This document shows positions 10,206 through 22,300 of a stretch of 64,000 bases of DNA, in pieces (positions within the stretch are counted from its first letter, which is position 1; every line of letters begins with the position of its first letter). The stretch spans positions 198,446,781 through 198,510,780 of the forward strand of contig NC_081552.1 in assembly GCF_963082655.1 (NCBI RefSeq), in the 5' to 3' direction. The translations under genes were made by a program, and so were the position numbers. Under the pieces are notes generated by a model. The model was not told the DNA's origin. It did no database searches and worked only from the letters and a program-made list of their open reading frames with translations. Origin of the DNA: Stomoxys calcitrans (taxonomy: Eukaryota > Arthropoda > Insecta > Diptera > Muscidae).

Positions 10206-11275
10206 GTAGGTTATAAGTGAATCTAGATACTTAAAAGGATTGTGCACAAACCCTTAATTCCAAGTAAGGGACATGACATCGAGTGCTTGGGACGTGTGGT
10301 TGTAAACGCCAAAATGGTGTCAACTACCCGAGGATTACATCTATACAGGGTGAAAGACGACATTGACTCCTTGTGTGGCAGAGAATGGATAGAGCAGTTC
10401 GTGAATGAATCGACTTCGTCAAGTTATTTTCATCGAACACTGTGAACCCGATACAAACTGCATCTTCCTTATTGTCTACTTAGGAAGAGGAAAAACTCCA
10501 AGAGGTGTTGAAAATGTTTTCAATGAAGTGGTAGGCAAACTGAAGGGGCCTCCTATTAAGTTACACCTCAAGCCTGCTATTAATTCGGTTTTTGCACGAG
10601 CAAGGGAAATGCCCCTTGCATTGAGGGGTTAATGCGCAGCGGAGATTGAAAATAAGATAACAGCGGGGCAATATGAAAAACTCGACGGCTCATGTGGTAT
10701 CGAAGAAAAATGTTAAAATTCGCATAACAGGTAATAACAAACAGACGGTAAACCAGCGTATCGTGGTAGACGAACACCCAACACCTAGGCCTGAGGATAT
10801 TTATAACAAGATGAAAGGATGGAGAGTATTTTGTCACTTGGACGTGACAGATGCGTATTCACATTTGGATGTAGATGCTAAGCTGGCTCATGTTCTCACT
10901 TTGCACAACCTGACCCACGGGTTAATACGGCCGACACGAGCAGGTCATGGTGCAGCAAACATACCGGCAATTAGGCAGAGGACAATGGATTCAATGTTAC
11001 AAGGCATACCAAATGCATGCAAATTTTTAATGACATTTTAATTTACGCCGATAATTTCGATAACATGTTGACGCGATTGCACGAGAAATAGTTGCGGCTA
11101 AATCGGCCAAAAGGCGAGTTTGCATCATCATGTGTGGAAATTTTTGGACACAGAATCGATAGTAAAGGAATTCATAAATCGGAGAAGCATATTCGAGCCG
11201 TGAGGGATGCACCCAAGCCGAAATCTCGTGTGGAGTTGTTTTTGGGGAAGGCAACATATTGCAATTGCAAATTTT
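10206..11275 (+). pseudogene. Ty3/gypsy pol remnant: protease end and reverse transcriptase
   Basis: Protease-RT linker sequence (CLGRVVVNAKMVSTTRGLHL) lies at about 10278-10340. RT follows at 10673-11041 with KKNVKIRITGNNKQTVNQRI and WRVFCHLDVTDAYSHLDVDA, the first catalytic Asp region. The second catalytic motif (YxDD) is changed: the sequence after 11038 reads out of frame through 'atttacgccgataatttcg'. 11095-11200 continues with LNRPKGEFASSCVEIFGHRI. Frameshifts at about 10625, 11040 and 11090 disable it. Confidence 0.8.
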
Positions 11276-11325
11276 ACCCATGAACATTCCATTAAGGAAC
11301 AGGGGCAAACTACAACAACATATTA
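11276..11325 (-). mobile_element. SINE-1 3' fragment in gypsy RNase H
   Basis: CCCATGAACATTCCATTAAG followed by GAACAGGGGCAAAC matches the 3' terminus of SINE-1 (compare 38370-38405). It sits between the gypsy KATYCNC and TYYGSLIPNPS segments, so it is a 5'-truncated or deleted SINE inserted in pol. Confidence 0.7.
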
Positions 11326-11935
11326 CAAACTACAGGCAACATATTATGGGTCTTTAATTCCGAATCCATCGACACGCAACAGACCACTTCGTGACATGCT
11401 CAAGGACGAAGTGTTTCGATGGAAGCCTGATGCCGAGACGGTGTATGAGGACATAAAGAGTGCGCTGGTATCACCGCGGGTTTTGATACCCTACAACCCA
11501 GATCTACCTCTTCTAAAAGCGACGGATACAAGCCAGGTAGGCTTGGGACACACCTCTCGCGTAAAATGCCTGATGGGAAAGAAAGTCCCATTGCCTATCC
11601 AAGCCGCTCATCGAATACTACAGAGTGGGCGGTGCGTCGATTCTTTCTAAACCTGTGCCCGTCACTTTACCTTAATCACGGACATAAACCCTGGTGGAAA
11701 TCTTAAATCCAGGCAAGTCTCTATCAGTTATTTGCCTTAGTCGCATGGGAAACTATGCGGATTTTTTTGGCGAATTTCGATTTTAATGTCGTATTCAAAG
11801 ACTCCAAGTCGAATGTTAGTGTGAATTTTTTTTTTGCCTAGAGTTCGAAGAGGGGTGAAATAATTCAAGTAAGTGTACTCCCCATAGATCACTACGATGA
11901 ATTCGACAGATTTAGTATCCGACAAATAATTCAAT
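11326..11935 (+). pseudogene. Ty3/gypsy RNase H region remnant
   Basis: The frame 11330-11650 reads YYGSLIPNPSTRNRPLRDML, then DAETVYEDIKSALVSPRVLI and ATDTSQVGLGH, the characteristic connection and RNase H start, with the usual DAS changed to DTS. Downstream frames are shifted (TDINPGG near 11681, ANFDFNVVFKDSKSN near 11770-11810). It is truncated and inactive. Confidence 0.75.
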
Positions 11936-13000
11936 AACCGCTCAACGCAGAGAAGGTTGGATCGGAAAGCCGTAGAGACGAGAAATTAGTTTCTCATTAA
12001 AAGAATTTTGTAGAGATGCAGGTCGCTGAAGTCGTATGCATATAAAAACAGCCAAAGTCAATTACACAATAGCTGGTAACTTTCGAAAATAGGGTAGGAT
12101 CTCCAAAGATATAGGGGATCACCCGATCCTTCGTATACTGACCAGGGATAAATTGTAAATTTGAGGAGACAGCAAAGCATTGCGATTTCTCCTTCAGATA
12201 CGCGAATGAAAATACGAAGTTTCGACATCGCCATTGGCAATATCCTGGTGGGCCATTAGATCGTGAACATTTGGACTATGCTGGACGTTTTTTAGTTAAG
12301 ATGATGCTGAATGTCACAGATTCATACAGCAAGTGGATAGAGGTTAAAGTGACCTCATCAAGCACATCGGGCACACGGGGTACCTACTACTATCGTGTTT
12401 GTCAAAGGGAATTTTTTACGAAAGCCATGGTGAGATGTCACAGATTCACTTCGCCATATCATCCAGTCACGGGCGGCCAAGCTGAGAGGTCAGACAGTGA
12501 AGAATGCACTTAAGTCACTTAATTCGGGCAAGACGGATATGCAGAGGCTCTTGAACCATTTCCTTCAGCAGTATGGAATCGGCCTGTTAGTCACTCGCAA
12601 CGTTACGGAGGATTTGAATAAAAGCAATATGTGCAGTTTCAACCCACTTTTCGTTCATTAGAGCCTTCTCCGAACGCTTTTTTTCTTATCCAATAATGTG
12701 CGAATGGACAAATGGCTGAAGGTTACATTCCTGAAAAGGGTGAGAGACGAGATCCTTAACAAAGGTTGATTTGTCAGGCGACACATGGACCAAATTAGAA
12801 TTTGCATCGAAGCATGAGGGGCAGTGCAAGAAGATATGAGCAGTGGAACCAGACTTTACTCCATACAGGGACCTAATGTATGGAGTAGAGTCTGCGCCAC
12901 CCGATAGAATGAACTCCAGCATTTTTTTTAGTGACTTCTTCACTCCTCAATCTGATTTTATGGAATTCGACACACCAAGAGACGGCAACGATGGAAACGA
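11936..13000 (+). pseudogene. Ty3/gypsy integrase and 3' pol remnant
   Basis: 12260-12345 reads DREHLDYAGRFLVKMMLNVTDSYSKWIEVK, the integrase core around its first Asp and the DSYSKW motif. Then comes FTSPYHPVTGGQAER at about 12445-12495, the core end; its final Glu context is shifted. 12840-13000 holds a C-terminal segment (YRDLMYGVES.., FFTPQSDFMEFDTPRD). Stops and frameshifts are frequent. Around 12050-12240 the zinc-finger region is not recognisable. Confidence 0.7.
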
Positions 13001-13009
13001 AGAAGATGT

Positions 13010-13300
13010 GCAATGCCAATTTGCCCATGAACATTTCATTAAGGAACAGGGGCAAACTTTTAACATGTAAATGAGTGCTGTCCGATTCAAGTTTAAACTC
13101 AAGGGACCTCCTTCTTATAGCCGGGTCCGAACGACATGCCGCAGTGCGACACCTCTTTGGAGAGAAGTTTTACATGACACGGTACCTTACAAATGTCGCC
13201 AGCATTAGGAGAGGATAACCACCGCCGAACATTTTTCTGATATTCTCGCTAGGATTCGACGTCATAGGCAGACATGCTAACCTCTGCGCTACGATGGTCT
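13010..13300 (-). mobile_element. SINE-1 copy in 3' gypsy region
   Basis: It starts with the SINE 3' end (TTGCCCATGAACATTTCATT..AACAGGGGCAAAC), then body (AGTGCTGTCCGATTCAAG, CTTATAGCCGGGTCCGAAC, GCGACACCTCTTTGGAGAG). It ends at the tRNA-like head 13230-13297 (TCATAGGCAGACATGCTAACCTCTGCGCTACG). Box B is damaged (GCTAGGATTCGACG). Confidence 0.8.
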
Positions 13301-13415
13301 CCAAGAAATTAAGACGTGAATGATGCTAATAATAAGCGCCTGGAAATCCACGAAGAATTACCAGGATTAAACGTCGCCCCAACCATTTGAGCTTTTACTA
13401 GAAAGCCGAGGGGAG

Positions 13416-13590
13416 AAATGTTATGTATTCGGTATTTTCATACGATAATGTGGCAACTACATTTGATATGATTCTATCTTAGTAATCTGGCAGCTTGTTG
13501 TCAGTCGTTAATTAGTTGTGAAATTCAGTTTCACAATTAAATAGTTGTAACTTTATTGTAAAGATTTCTGGTTTTAATCAAAGACTCAAC
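13416..13590 (+). mobile_element. Probable 3' LTR of the gypsy element
   Basis: A purine-rich stretch (AAAGCCGAGGGGAGAAA, 13400-13416) looks like a polypurine tract. The segment after it starts TGTTATGTATTCGG, with a pair of inverted 'aattagttgtgaaat..cagtttcacaatt' motifs at 13511-13541 and a 3' end near CAAAGACTCAACA. No second copy is seen upstream, so it is an inference from position. Confidence 0.5.
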
Positions 13591-14065
13591 AAGGAGCTAT
13601 ATCTTCATTTAAACCGATTGTACACATGCTGGGACGTCACTTCATGCTAAATTTTGTAAATATCGGAGCAAAATTGTGACTACTACAGCCTTAAAAGGCT
13701 AGTTCGGATAATTTATTACAGAACACTACGTGCAGCCGAATCGGACAAATATTGCGGCTTCCAGGGCTTCAAGAAGTCAAATCTGGAGATCGGTTTATAT
13801 GGCAGCTTTATCCAAAACTGAACAGATATGGCCCATTTGCAATCCCCAACGAACTACATCAATATAAAGTATCTGTAAAAAATTTCAAGCAGCTAGCTTA
13901 ATGCGTGATTTCGACAGACGGAAGGACGGACGGACATGGCTAGATCAACTCAGTATGTCGAGACGATCAAGAATATATATAGTTTATGGGGTCTTAGACG
14001 AATATTTCGAGGTGTTACAGACGGAATTAATATACCCCCATCCTCTGGTGATGGGTGTAAGAAGA
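13591..14065 (+). repeat. Family-1 array element, 5' truncated
   Basis: Units with 'ggagatcggtttatatggcagctttatccaaaactgaa' lead to GACGGAAGGACGGACGGACATGG and the tail ATACCCCCATCCTCTGGTGATGGGTG. The head is missing; it abuts the gypsy LTR. Confidence 0.7.
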
Positions 14066-16096
14066 ATAGTAAGAAGTATTCTCCTAACGTTGATGTCCAA
14101 TGTAAACAAAAGAAGGACCATGATTTGCGGATCTTCACCTGGAATGTCCGGACTCATTATAGAGAAGGTGCAGTATACGCATTGGCGGATGTATTGGGAA
14201 TGGAATGGCGTCACAACAACATCAATTGGTGACGAACTATACTATAGCTGCCATGACACGCGGCATGAATTTGGTTGTGGATATGTGGTAAGTCGGAGAC
14301 TGAAACACCTTGTGTCCAGCTTTACTCCGGTGGATGAGAGACTAGCCACAATCCTCATAAAAGCCAAATTTTTCAACATAAGCCTATTTTGTGCCCATGT
14401 TCCGACGGAAGACAAGAATGAGCAGACCAAGAATATTTTCTAGAGAGAGAATACGACCGCTGTCCCGTCCATGACATTAAAATAGTTCTAGGAGATTTAA
14501 ATGCGAAGATAGGGAAAGAAGGCATCTTTAGTCCAACAGTCGAAAAATTTTGCCTCCAAGAGAAATGAGTAGAGGCTAATAGATTTCGCCGCGGCAAAAA
14601 ATATGGTAGTAAGCAGCACCAGGTTTCAACATAAAAAATTCACAAAACCGTCACCCGATCAAAACACGAGAAACCAAATTGATCACATTATGAGAAATGG
14701 AAGGCATTCATCCAGCGTGTTAAATGTACGATCGATCCGTGAAGCGAATATAGATTCGGATCGTTACCTTGTTGCAGCAAACGTTCGCACAGGTTTGAGT
14801 ATGGCGAGAAAAGTACGATCTGACACTGCACGGAAGCTGGACATTGAAAATCTGCAAACACAATAGATGGCAACGGCATACCCATCTCGACTGACGCAAC
14901 TGCTTGATGAAACCACTCTTGTCCCGATGATATAACAGCGTAGTGTCATTCCATTGACCACTCCATAAAAAATGCCGCGAAATCCGTACTTGGGTACTGG
15001 AAGCCTCTCCCAAGAAACCCATGATACGACCAAGAGTGTCGAGATACTACTAATGCCAAGAGTGCGGCATACAGAGCAACCCTGCAATAAGTAACAATGC
15101 GCCAGATGAAGTAGAGGTATCGGGAGAAAAGGAGACGGGAGAAACGTCTATTCCACAGAAAGAAAAAGGAAAAACGTGAGAGTGAGCTAATTGAGATGTA
15201 CAGGAGTCAGAATGAAATCCGGAAATTCTACCAAAGAATTAAACATAAATCTGATGGCTTTGGTATAGGCACATCCTCCTGCAAAGACAAAGAAGAAAAT
15301 CTGGAAACTGATACAGATAGTGTGCTCAGGATATGGAAAGAACATTTTACTCAGCTGCTAGTGTCCGACGTTGGCGGCGAAGAAGATACCGCAGCAACAA
15401 TCCCTGATGATGGTATAGAGGCACAAGTAAAAGTGACCCGACTGAAGAACAACAAGACAGCAGGAGCCGACGGGTTACCCGCTGAACTATTTACGAACGG
15501 AGGAGATACCCTAATAAGGCGTATGCATCAGCTTGTCTGTGCAATCCGGCTAGAAGGGCGCATACCCGATGATTGGAACCTCAGCATACTATGTCCCTAC
15601 ACAAAAAAGGAGACAAGACGGAATGTGCCAGATACGGAGGAATAAGTCTCCACTCCATCGCATACAAGATACTCTCGTACTGTGTGAAATATTAAAACCT
15701 AAAGTCAATGAGATAATTGGGCCCTACCAATGCGGACTTAGACCTTGTAAATCCACCCTGAGAAGGACAGATCAACAACAACTATCTCTTTTTTGATTAC
15801 AAAGCTGCATTCGATAGTTCTATACGTTCAAAGGTACTTTAAGTCATGTCTGAGTTTAGTATCCCTGCAAAATTAATAAGACTCTGCAGGATGACACTTG
15901 CTGATACAAGTTCCTCCATTACAATAGGAAAGAATCTCTCCGAACCATTCTAAGAATCTCTCCGAAACGAGGTTTAGGACAAGTAGACAGCTTATCGTGT
16001 GATCTCTTTTATGTCCTGCTGGAGAAGATTATACGAGATGCAGATGTGACTTGATGTGGCACATTACTTACAAGAGCACACAGGCTACTCGACTAT
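14066..16096 (+). pseudogene. RTE-like LINE: endonuclease and RT remnant
   Basis: Broken frames follow the order of an RTE/craniofacial-development-protein-2-like polyprotein. The AP endonuclease start is KKDHDLRIFTWNVRTHYREG (14110-14165), then CHDTRHEFGCGYVVSRRLKH and FTPVDERLATILIKAKFFNI (14250-14380), VLGDLNAKIGKEG (14487-14525) and DQNTRNQIDHI. RT follows: YRSQNEIRKFYQRIKHKSDG (15198-15255), LKNNKTAGADGLPAELF (15440-15490), IGPYQCGLRPCKST (15717-15758), and DYKAAFDS near 15797. At least six frameshifts or stops. The sequence stops just before the catalytic YADD motif, at the junction near 16096. Confidence 0.85.
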
Positions 16097-16425
16097 TTGT
16101 GTCAGCTCTGTGACACCCAGTGGAATAATATTCAGATCGATCAGAATGCCGCACTCCGAACTGCGACGGGCTGTCTCCTCAGCTCTTATGTGGACCACCT
16201 CCATCAGGAGACAATGATCCTACCAGTGCGAAGACATTACTATATGCTGTCTAAGCAATACACCACCCAGAAGCCTTAAGGTAGATCTACATGATCTAGA
16301 GCGTGAGGTTCAGCGCTACAAGAGAGAACCTCTAGATCAAGCGACATATCTACCGGACACTCAACAGAATCAAGCAGACGAAAGATAGAATACAAAAAAC
16401 TGCTACAACAACAACGACAACATGA
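16097..16425 (+). pseudogene. LOA/Jockey-like LINE C-terminal fragment
   Basis: LCDTQWNNIQIDQNAALRTA (16103-16160), then HLHQETMILPVRRHYYMLSK (16198-16257), matches the minus-strand LINE at 30.8-32.4 kb. About 20 codons are deleted after SKQY. It ends in a 3' UTR with GAATCAAGCAGACGAAAG and an ACAACAACAACGACAAC run at about 16405-16422, typical of this family's tail. Confidence 0.8.
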
Positions 16426-16429
16426 GAAG

Positions 16430-16724
16430 CTTAGCTGCGAGCTGCAGGGTGCGTTCCCAGGTTGCGGATAGTGGAATGCTCCATACGTAGTAGCTACAAC
16501 GGCAGTCGCGGAGAGTTTCAGTGAGAGGCCGCGGGGCACCGGCTCTTGCACAAATACTTAGTGTTAATGATGCTCGATATGACGAGGCGGAATATATGCG
16601 CCTTTAAATAACCAATTGCCATCCTGTTCCCACGGCGATCGGTCCTTTGGACCGGAACGAACTTGCTCACCTAGAGGAGCTTGGCGAGTATCGCCGCCTC
16701 CACATGAAAGTATGGTAACAACTA
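16430..16724 (-). repeat. Dispersed repeat R3
   Basis: It contains TGGAATGCTCCATACG, GCAGTCGCGGAGAG, GGCACCGGCTCTTGCAC and CGATCGGTCC. It matches 21688-22016 in the same orientation, and 22679-22990 and 54184-54420 in reverse. Other copies abut CAACAACAA, suggesting a SINE or LINE 3' region with an (ACA)n tail. No tRNA-like head is recognised. Confidence 0.7.
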
Positions 16725-17606
16725 AGTTTGGGTAGAACTGTATTTTACGGGGTAGTTTGCGAAAAAATCTATTTTTTTGCATAGCCACTAATTTAGACCC
16801 CAGGAACCCGAATATGAAGTCCGTTTTTGGGACTCGGACCCCCCTTGCGGGGAAGTAGTCCAATCTAAGTAATATGTGTACCAAATGAAATGTATTGATT
16901 TGTAGCTTACGAATATGCAAACAAAGGTCCAAATTTTGACCCCGGAATACCCTATGGGGTCTTGAGAATTTGGAACCCTCTTAAACCTAGGCAATATGGG
17001 TATCAAAAATAAAGGTGTGAAAGAGTAGATTACGAATATGGAAGAAATTATGCTCTAGAAGGACTCTAAAGCAAAAAAATACATATTTACTAATAAATTA
17101 AAAATGTTTCCAAAAAATCGCGCTTTTTACAAAAATCTTTGGAAGGCAAATAGTTTTATTTAAAATACTTTTGCTATTTCCCACTGTTGGACATATGGAG
17201 GAGGAGAAAATCTCAAACCCGACCGAAGGCCGGCAAATTTGTCCAACCTTGGAAGGCAAATAGAGTTTTATTTAAAATAACTATAACAATTTCGTAAATT
17301 TTCCAAATCGAGATCAAAATTCTTAAGACCCCATAGGTCCTTCCCGGGTCAAAATTTTGATTATTTGTTTGCATATTCGTAATCTACTAATCAATATCTT
17401 TCAATTGATGCCCATATTGCCTAGGTTGGACTACCTACCCCCAAGGGGGGTTTTTGGACCCTAGGGGGGTCTGCTGGCCCGAGCCGCAAAAACGGACTTT
17501 ATATTCGGGTTCCTGGCTTCAAAATTAGGGGGTATGCCAAAATTTAGATTTTTTACAAACTACCCCGTTAAAAACAGTTTTGCCCAAGCTTGGCAACAAT
17601 TTGCAC
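16725..17606. mobile_element. Foldback element with ~300 bp inverted arms
   Basis: The left arm starts AACTAAGTTTGGGTAGAACTG, then GGGGTAGTTTGCG. The right arm ends CAAACTACCCCGTTAAAAAC..TTGCCCAAGCTTGG, its reverse complement. Further pairs: GAACCCGAATATGAAGTCCG with CGGACTTTATATTCGGGTTC, CCCTATGGGGTCTTGAG with CTTAAGACCCCATAGG, and CCTAGGCAATATGGG with CCCATATTGCCTAGG. The arms run 16725-17035 and 17300-17606. The ~260 bp core has a direct repeat of TTGGAAGGCAAATAG (17141 and 17250). No transposase. Confidence 0.85.
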
Positions 17607-17609
17607 AAT

Positions 17610-18713
17610 ATTAGTGTTTGGCAACACGGATAAATTTGGATTTTTTTCTCCACCAAAAGTCGACTTCGATTAGCCAAATAATCGATTAGTCGAAAATCGA
17701 CTTTTAAATCCCTAGAAAAAACAATCTCAAAGATGCATCTCGCTCTTCATAAACAAACAAACATCACGACGCAAACAAAAAATCAACAAATTTGTGGCAG
17801 CTGTGCAGAATAAGGAAAAAAAAATAACTACTGGACACACAATCTTGTTTTGAGGTTTTAACAAAAGTCTGTCTGACTAACACGAGAACAAATAAAAATA
17901 TAAATAAGGCAGTGTTCTTTCTATACATTGTCCGAGTGTTGAGCTGAGAGTAGTGACCGCAGTCCATGTGAACATGAGAAAAAAGAAATAGCAATAAATT
18001 TAGAGCAACCGCAAACAATAAAAATCAATTACTTGGGCGAATAGTGCAAATAATTATAGAAATAAATGTTGAGATCATCCTTAATACCTAACCAAAAAGA
18101 AAGAGAGCTCTGGATATGATCCATAGAATAAACAACAACTTGGAACATTCCAATGGATGCTTTTATTTGAAATACTTTGTTGTTAGCCAAGGCTCGCCGT
18201 TTGTATTGCGGTGGTGGTGCGCATGGATACGTCAATACGCTTTTAAACGACCAACCGCTGTGGGGAGCAAGAGCTACTGACGACCGCTGCAGCAGCAGTG
18301 GCAAAAGCAAAAACAACATTAAAAAAATAGCAAACAGACCATCATACGGATGAACAACAACAATTCAAACAGTCGTCACTAGTTTCTGAGATAAAAGTGA
18401 TACAAGAATGTGAAAATTAGACAGCTACCGAAAAAAAGTTGATGTGACGTGAAATGAAAATCGCCAAAGAAATGTGTGACCAAATAGTGAACACAGAAAT
18501 CATAGACAATTGTTTTTGTTTTTATTGCCATCTCGAACATGGCATGTCGCTGTAGTGTTGCATAGGCGGGAAACGTGTAGTTTTTCACAAGATACGACAT
18601 TCTAAAGCATCTGTAGAAACAACACCGCAGTATTTAGAATTTTCACCCTCAAACCGTGCTCACTACAACTATCACCACTATCAACCAATTTTCCATCGGG
18701 CACCTTAAATCAG
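17610..18713 (+). other. Dab: Candidate untranslated exon upstream of Dab start
   Basis: This is non-repetitive sequence with CAAA/AACAAC-rich composition typical of dipteran 5' UTRs. It ends CAG|GTGTGT, a good splice donor at 18714. A matching acceptor candidate (TATCTCAG) lies at 19131-19138, 50 nt before the Dab ATG. Several short upstream ATGs exist. Transcription start is not visible; RNA evidence would be needed. Orientation and position make Dab the natural owner. Confidence 0.35.
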
Positions 18714-19138
18714 GTGTGTCTCTTGGTATTTTGTAATCCAACGAGATAAGGGGAAGGTATGCGCCTACATGTCACCTTTGCTATATCTATCTGGCATTAG
18801 ACTGTGACATTTTGGAACTGGAGCAACGTGAGCGGTTTAGGAATATGTGAATGCTCGTATGTCAAAGCGAAATGCTTTGTTCGTTGTAGTGTTCTCATGG
18901 CTTCCATGTCTATTTATTCCGTAAGGCAATTCATTGCTCGCGCTATGTTTATTTAATTCAATTGCCGCAATAGCACAATACACGAACGAACACTTGCCCA
19001 GACAAAAGCATCATTGGAAAAACAAACTAAAGAGGAGGCAGTATCAACACACCCGAAAAAAATTCAACGTACACGGCACACAAACAATAATACGGTCATT
19101 CATATATTTTATTTTGGCCTAGACTAGACATATCTCAG
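18714..19138 (+). other. Candidate 425 bp intron between 5' UTR and first coding exon
   Basis: It is bounded by GTGTGT at 18714 and TATCTCAG ending at 19138. It may instead be 5' UTR or promoter sequence. No repeat and no gene are recognised in it. Confidence 0.3.
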
Positions 19139-19188
19139 CTGTGGTTTTTGGTGCTGTTTTTGCTGTTGTTATCGAATTTTTACTAATT

Positions 19189-19345
19189 ATGGTAAAGTCA
19201 TTGGTTTCAAAATTATCAGCTGCCTCGTCAACGCTGTCCATAGCCAGTAGCTTCAGTAGCAGCCACTCAAAGCATGATAGCAGTAACCAAAAGGGGACAT
19301 CTGTTTCATCTTCCGCAGCCATCTCTGGAGACAACTATTTGAAGT
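19189..19345 (+). CDS. Dab: Dab coding exon 1 (N-terminus)
   Basis: Encodes residues 1-52 plus one base: MVKSLVSKLSAASSTLS, then a Ser-rich linker to DNYLK. The donor is T|GTATGT at 19346 (phase 1), and the split codon with exon 2 gives Tyr. An upstream in-frame GTG at 19141 is not used as start: the family begins MVKSL. The exon's 5' limit may be 19139, after TATCTCAG. Confidence 0.9.
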
Positions 19346-22300
19346 GTATGTTACAACTTTTTATTATTCTCACATTATAATTTCTGTCATCACGAATGTT
19401 TTGGCATAAACACTAAACTATGGTAATTACTAATTACTAACTATCCCTAACAATGAATGAACTTTCCAACAGAAACTGCTTTTAAGCAATTTGTTATGAT
19501 CGCATCCTAATTATGGCTACTTAAATTATAAAAAAAAATTCAGAAGACTACTCATAGAAAGACTCAGGGAAGATGCTTTTGACTCCGCACGCACTTCTGA
19601 CGGCAATATCAATAGGATTAGGACTGCAAAAAGTGGGCTGCCGCTGACCAACATAACCACTGGGTGACCAAGGAGATTCGCAACGTTTGGAAAGAGATCA
19701 CAAACTTTATAACAGAACGCGTCGAAAAGAGCTGCATTTTATTGAGAAGTGTATTACACACAATAGGATAATAAGAGCGGGATCTAGGAGCAATTAGGTT
19801 GATCAAAGACTAATCATTACGAAATTTATGGCAAAGGAAGCCTTGAGGTGCTTTCAATATAAGTCACCCGGACGTAATGGAATATTTCCGAATATTACAA
19901 CACAAAGAGTTGGACTACACGGCGCTCTTTCTGGCCACTATATTCACAGCGTACCATAGCTAAGGGGTCATATGGGACTAAAACAAGTAAAAGCGTGCTA
20001 AGTTCGGCCGGGCCGAATCCTATATACCCTTCACCATTGATCCCTTTTGTCGAGTTCTTCTCCCTGGTCTATTTTTTAGGCAAACAAAGGAAATGAAATG
20101 ATAAAAGAAAAGAATTGATATGCTTTTGGAGCTATATCAATGAATGTTGGAGACCATATGAATATTGGAGACCATATGAATTTTGGAGACCATAGCAGAA
20201 GTCATTGTGTAAAATTTCAGCCAAATCGAATAAGAATTGCGCCCTTTAGGGGCTCAAAAAGTGAAATAGGGAGATCGTTTTATAGGGTAGCTGTTTTAGG
20301 CTATAGACCGATTCAGACCATATTTGACACGTATGTTGAAGGTCAAAATTTATACAAAATTTCACCCAAATCAGATAATAATTGCGCCCTATAGAGGCTC
20401 AAGAAGTCAATATCCCAGATTGGTTTATATGGCAGCTATATCAGGTTATGAATCGATTTGAACCATTTGAACCACTGTTGTTGAAAGTCATAATGAAACA
20501 CTTCATGCATATCGGATAGGATTTGCGCCTTCTAAGGGCTCAAGACCCCAGATCGGTTTCTATGACAGCTATATCAGGTTATTAACCGATGTCGCCCATA
20601 CATGGCACAGTTGTTGGAAATCATAACAAAGCACCTCATGCAAAATATCACCCAAATCAGATAATAATTGCGCCCTATAGTGGCTCCAAAAGTCAAGATT
20701 CAAGATCGGTTTATATGGCAGCTATGGTTTATATGGTTATGGACGGATTTAGACCAGCCAAGCATAGCTATTGGAAGTCATATCGAAACACGTCATCAAA
20801 ACATGGAGCGATATGGCCCATTTAAAATCCCAACCGACTTACACCTATAAGAAGTATTTGTGCAAAATTTCAAGCGCGCTTTCGACAAACGGACGGACGA
20901 ACGGATGGACATGGCTAGTTCGACTTAAAATGTCAGGAAATATATACTTTATGAGGTCTTAGGCGCATATTTCGAGGTGTTACAAACAGAATGACGAAAT
21001 TAGTATACACCCATCCTATGGTGGAGGGTAAAAAACAACGTTATTTTGGAAGACAAGTCGAAATATGTATCAAAATATGAGGACAGGACAAAAAACACCC
21101 CCTACAATTTCAACTGATTGAGGCAATATGAGATTCGAATAAAAGGTAGCTGGGAGTAGAATACGAATTCGAAATTAAAATTTTCCGCCACATCTCGCCG
21201 TGGCCGCCCCATCCCATAAACCATTTAAAAACCCGCTTAAACAGACATGGAGACCGATTGGTACAATATGGGATTGAAATTAAATATATTTGAGTGTAGA
21301 ACACGTCTCAGAAGTGCCACTCCTGCCCCAAACGGAAAAGAAGACAGATAGGAACGGAATGCAACTCAAATAAAAGGTATTTAAACTCAAATGAATATGA
21401 ATTTGATATAAAAATTTGGCACCAAATAACAGGGGCCATTACTGCCCAAAAATTCTACCACCCTTAATAATACCCCCAATTAAAAGCCTCTCAAAAGAAA
21501 AAGTAGTATGATTGGAGAAATATTGGAATCAATTGGAAGGTATACCAGCGTAGAGTAACAATTAACCATGAAGCGTTAAGGGAACATACAAGCAGCGTGC
21601 CTATGTAAAGCCTAGCACTGGATAGCTGTGGGCACCGCACGAGCTGAAACATTGAGGTCCGATCTGTGTGGTGTTCATTGCTGTTACGAAATGCTTAGCT
21701 GTGAGCTACCGGGTGCGTCCGCAGGTCGCGGTTAGTGGAATGCTCCATCCGGTGTAGCTGAAACTGCAGTCGCGGGCAATCAGCGGTATCGAGCGAAGAG
21801 TCTCAGTGAAAGGTCGGGTGGCACCGGCTCTTGCACGAATACGGATTGCCTACGATGCTCGATATGACAAGGCGAGTAATTGGCGCCTTTTAATAATCAA
21901 TGGCCACCTTGTTCCCGCGGCGATCGGTTCTTTGAACCATAACGAGCTTGCTCACCTACAGGAGCTTGACGAGGATTGCCACCTCAACATGAAATTGTGG
22001 TTACAACAACAAGGGGTGATCGGTGGAGACCGCCCAGCACGAGATTTAGCATTAAATTGCAGAATCTTTCGATGCCAAGACGTACACTCTGCCTGTATGC
22101 GTTAAAGTGGCGTTTTTATAATTAAGCAAGTGCTATGTTGACCGGTTTCTTAAAGACTGTGTAGGCGACATGCTGAGTAATAGTTGGATAAATTTACGGT
22201 CCTATGATTTACGGTCCCATAAGCATAAGGGACAAAGTGGCACAGTGTGCATTTTATCGCCACTCCTATGGGGTGACTACCATAGAGGCAATTCCATGGC

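Noticed and set aside
12686..13070. Small frames at 12686-12943 (minus) and 12843-13070 (plus) as host genes
   Set aside because: The plus-strand frame reads gypsy C-terminal pol and then passes into a SINE end; the minus-strand frame is its shadow.
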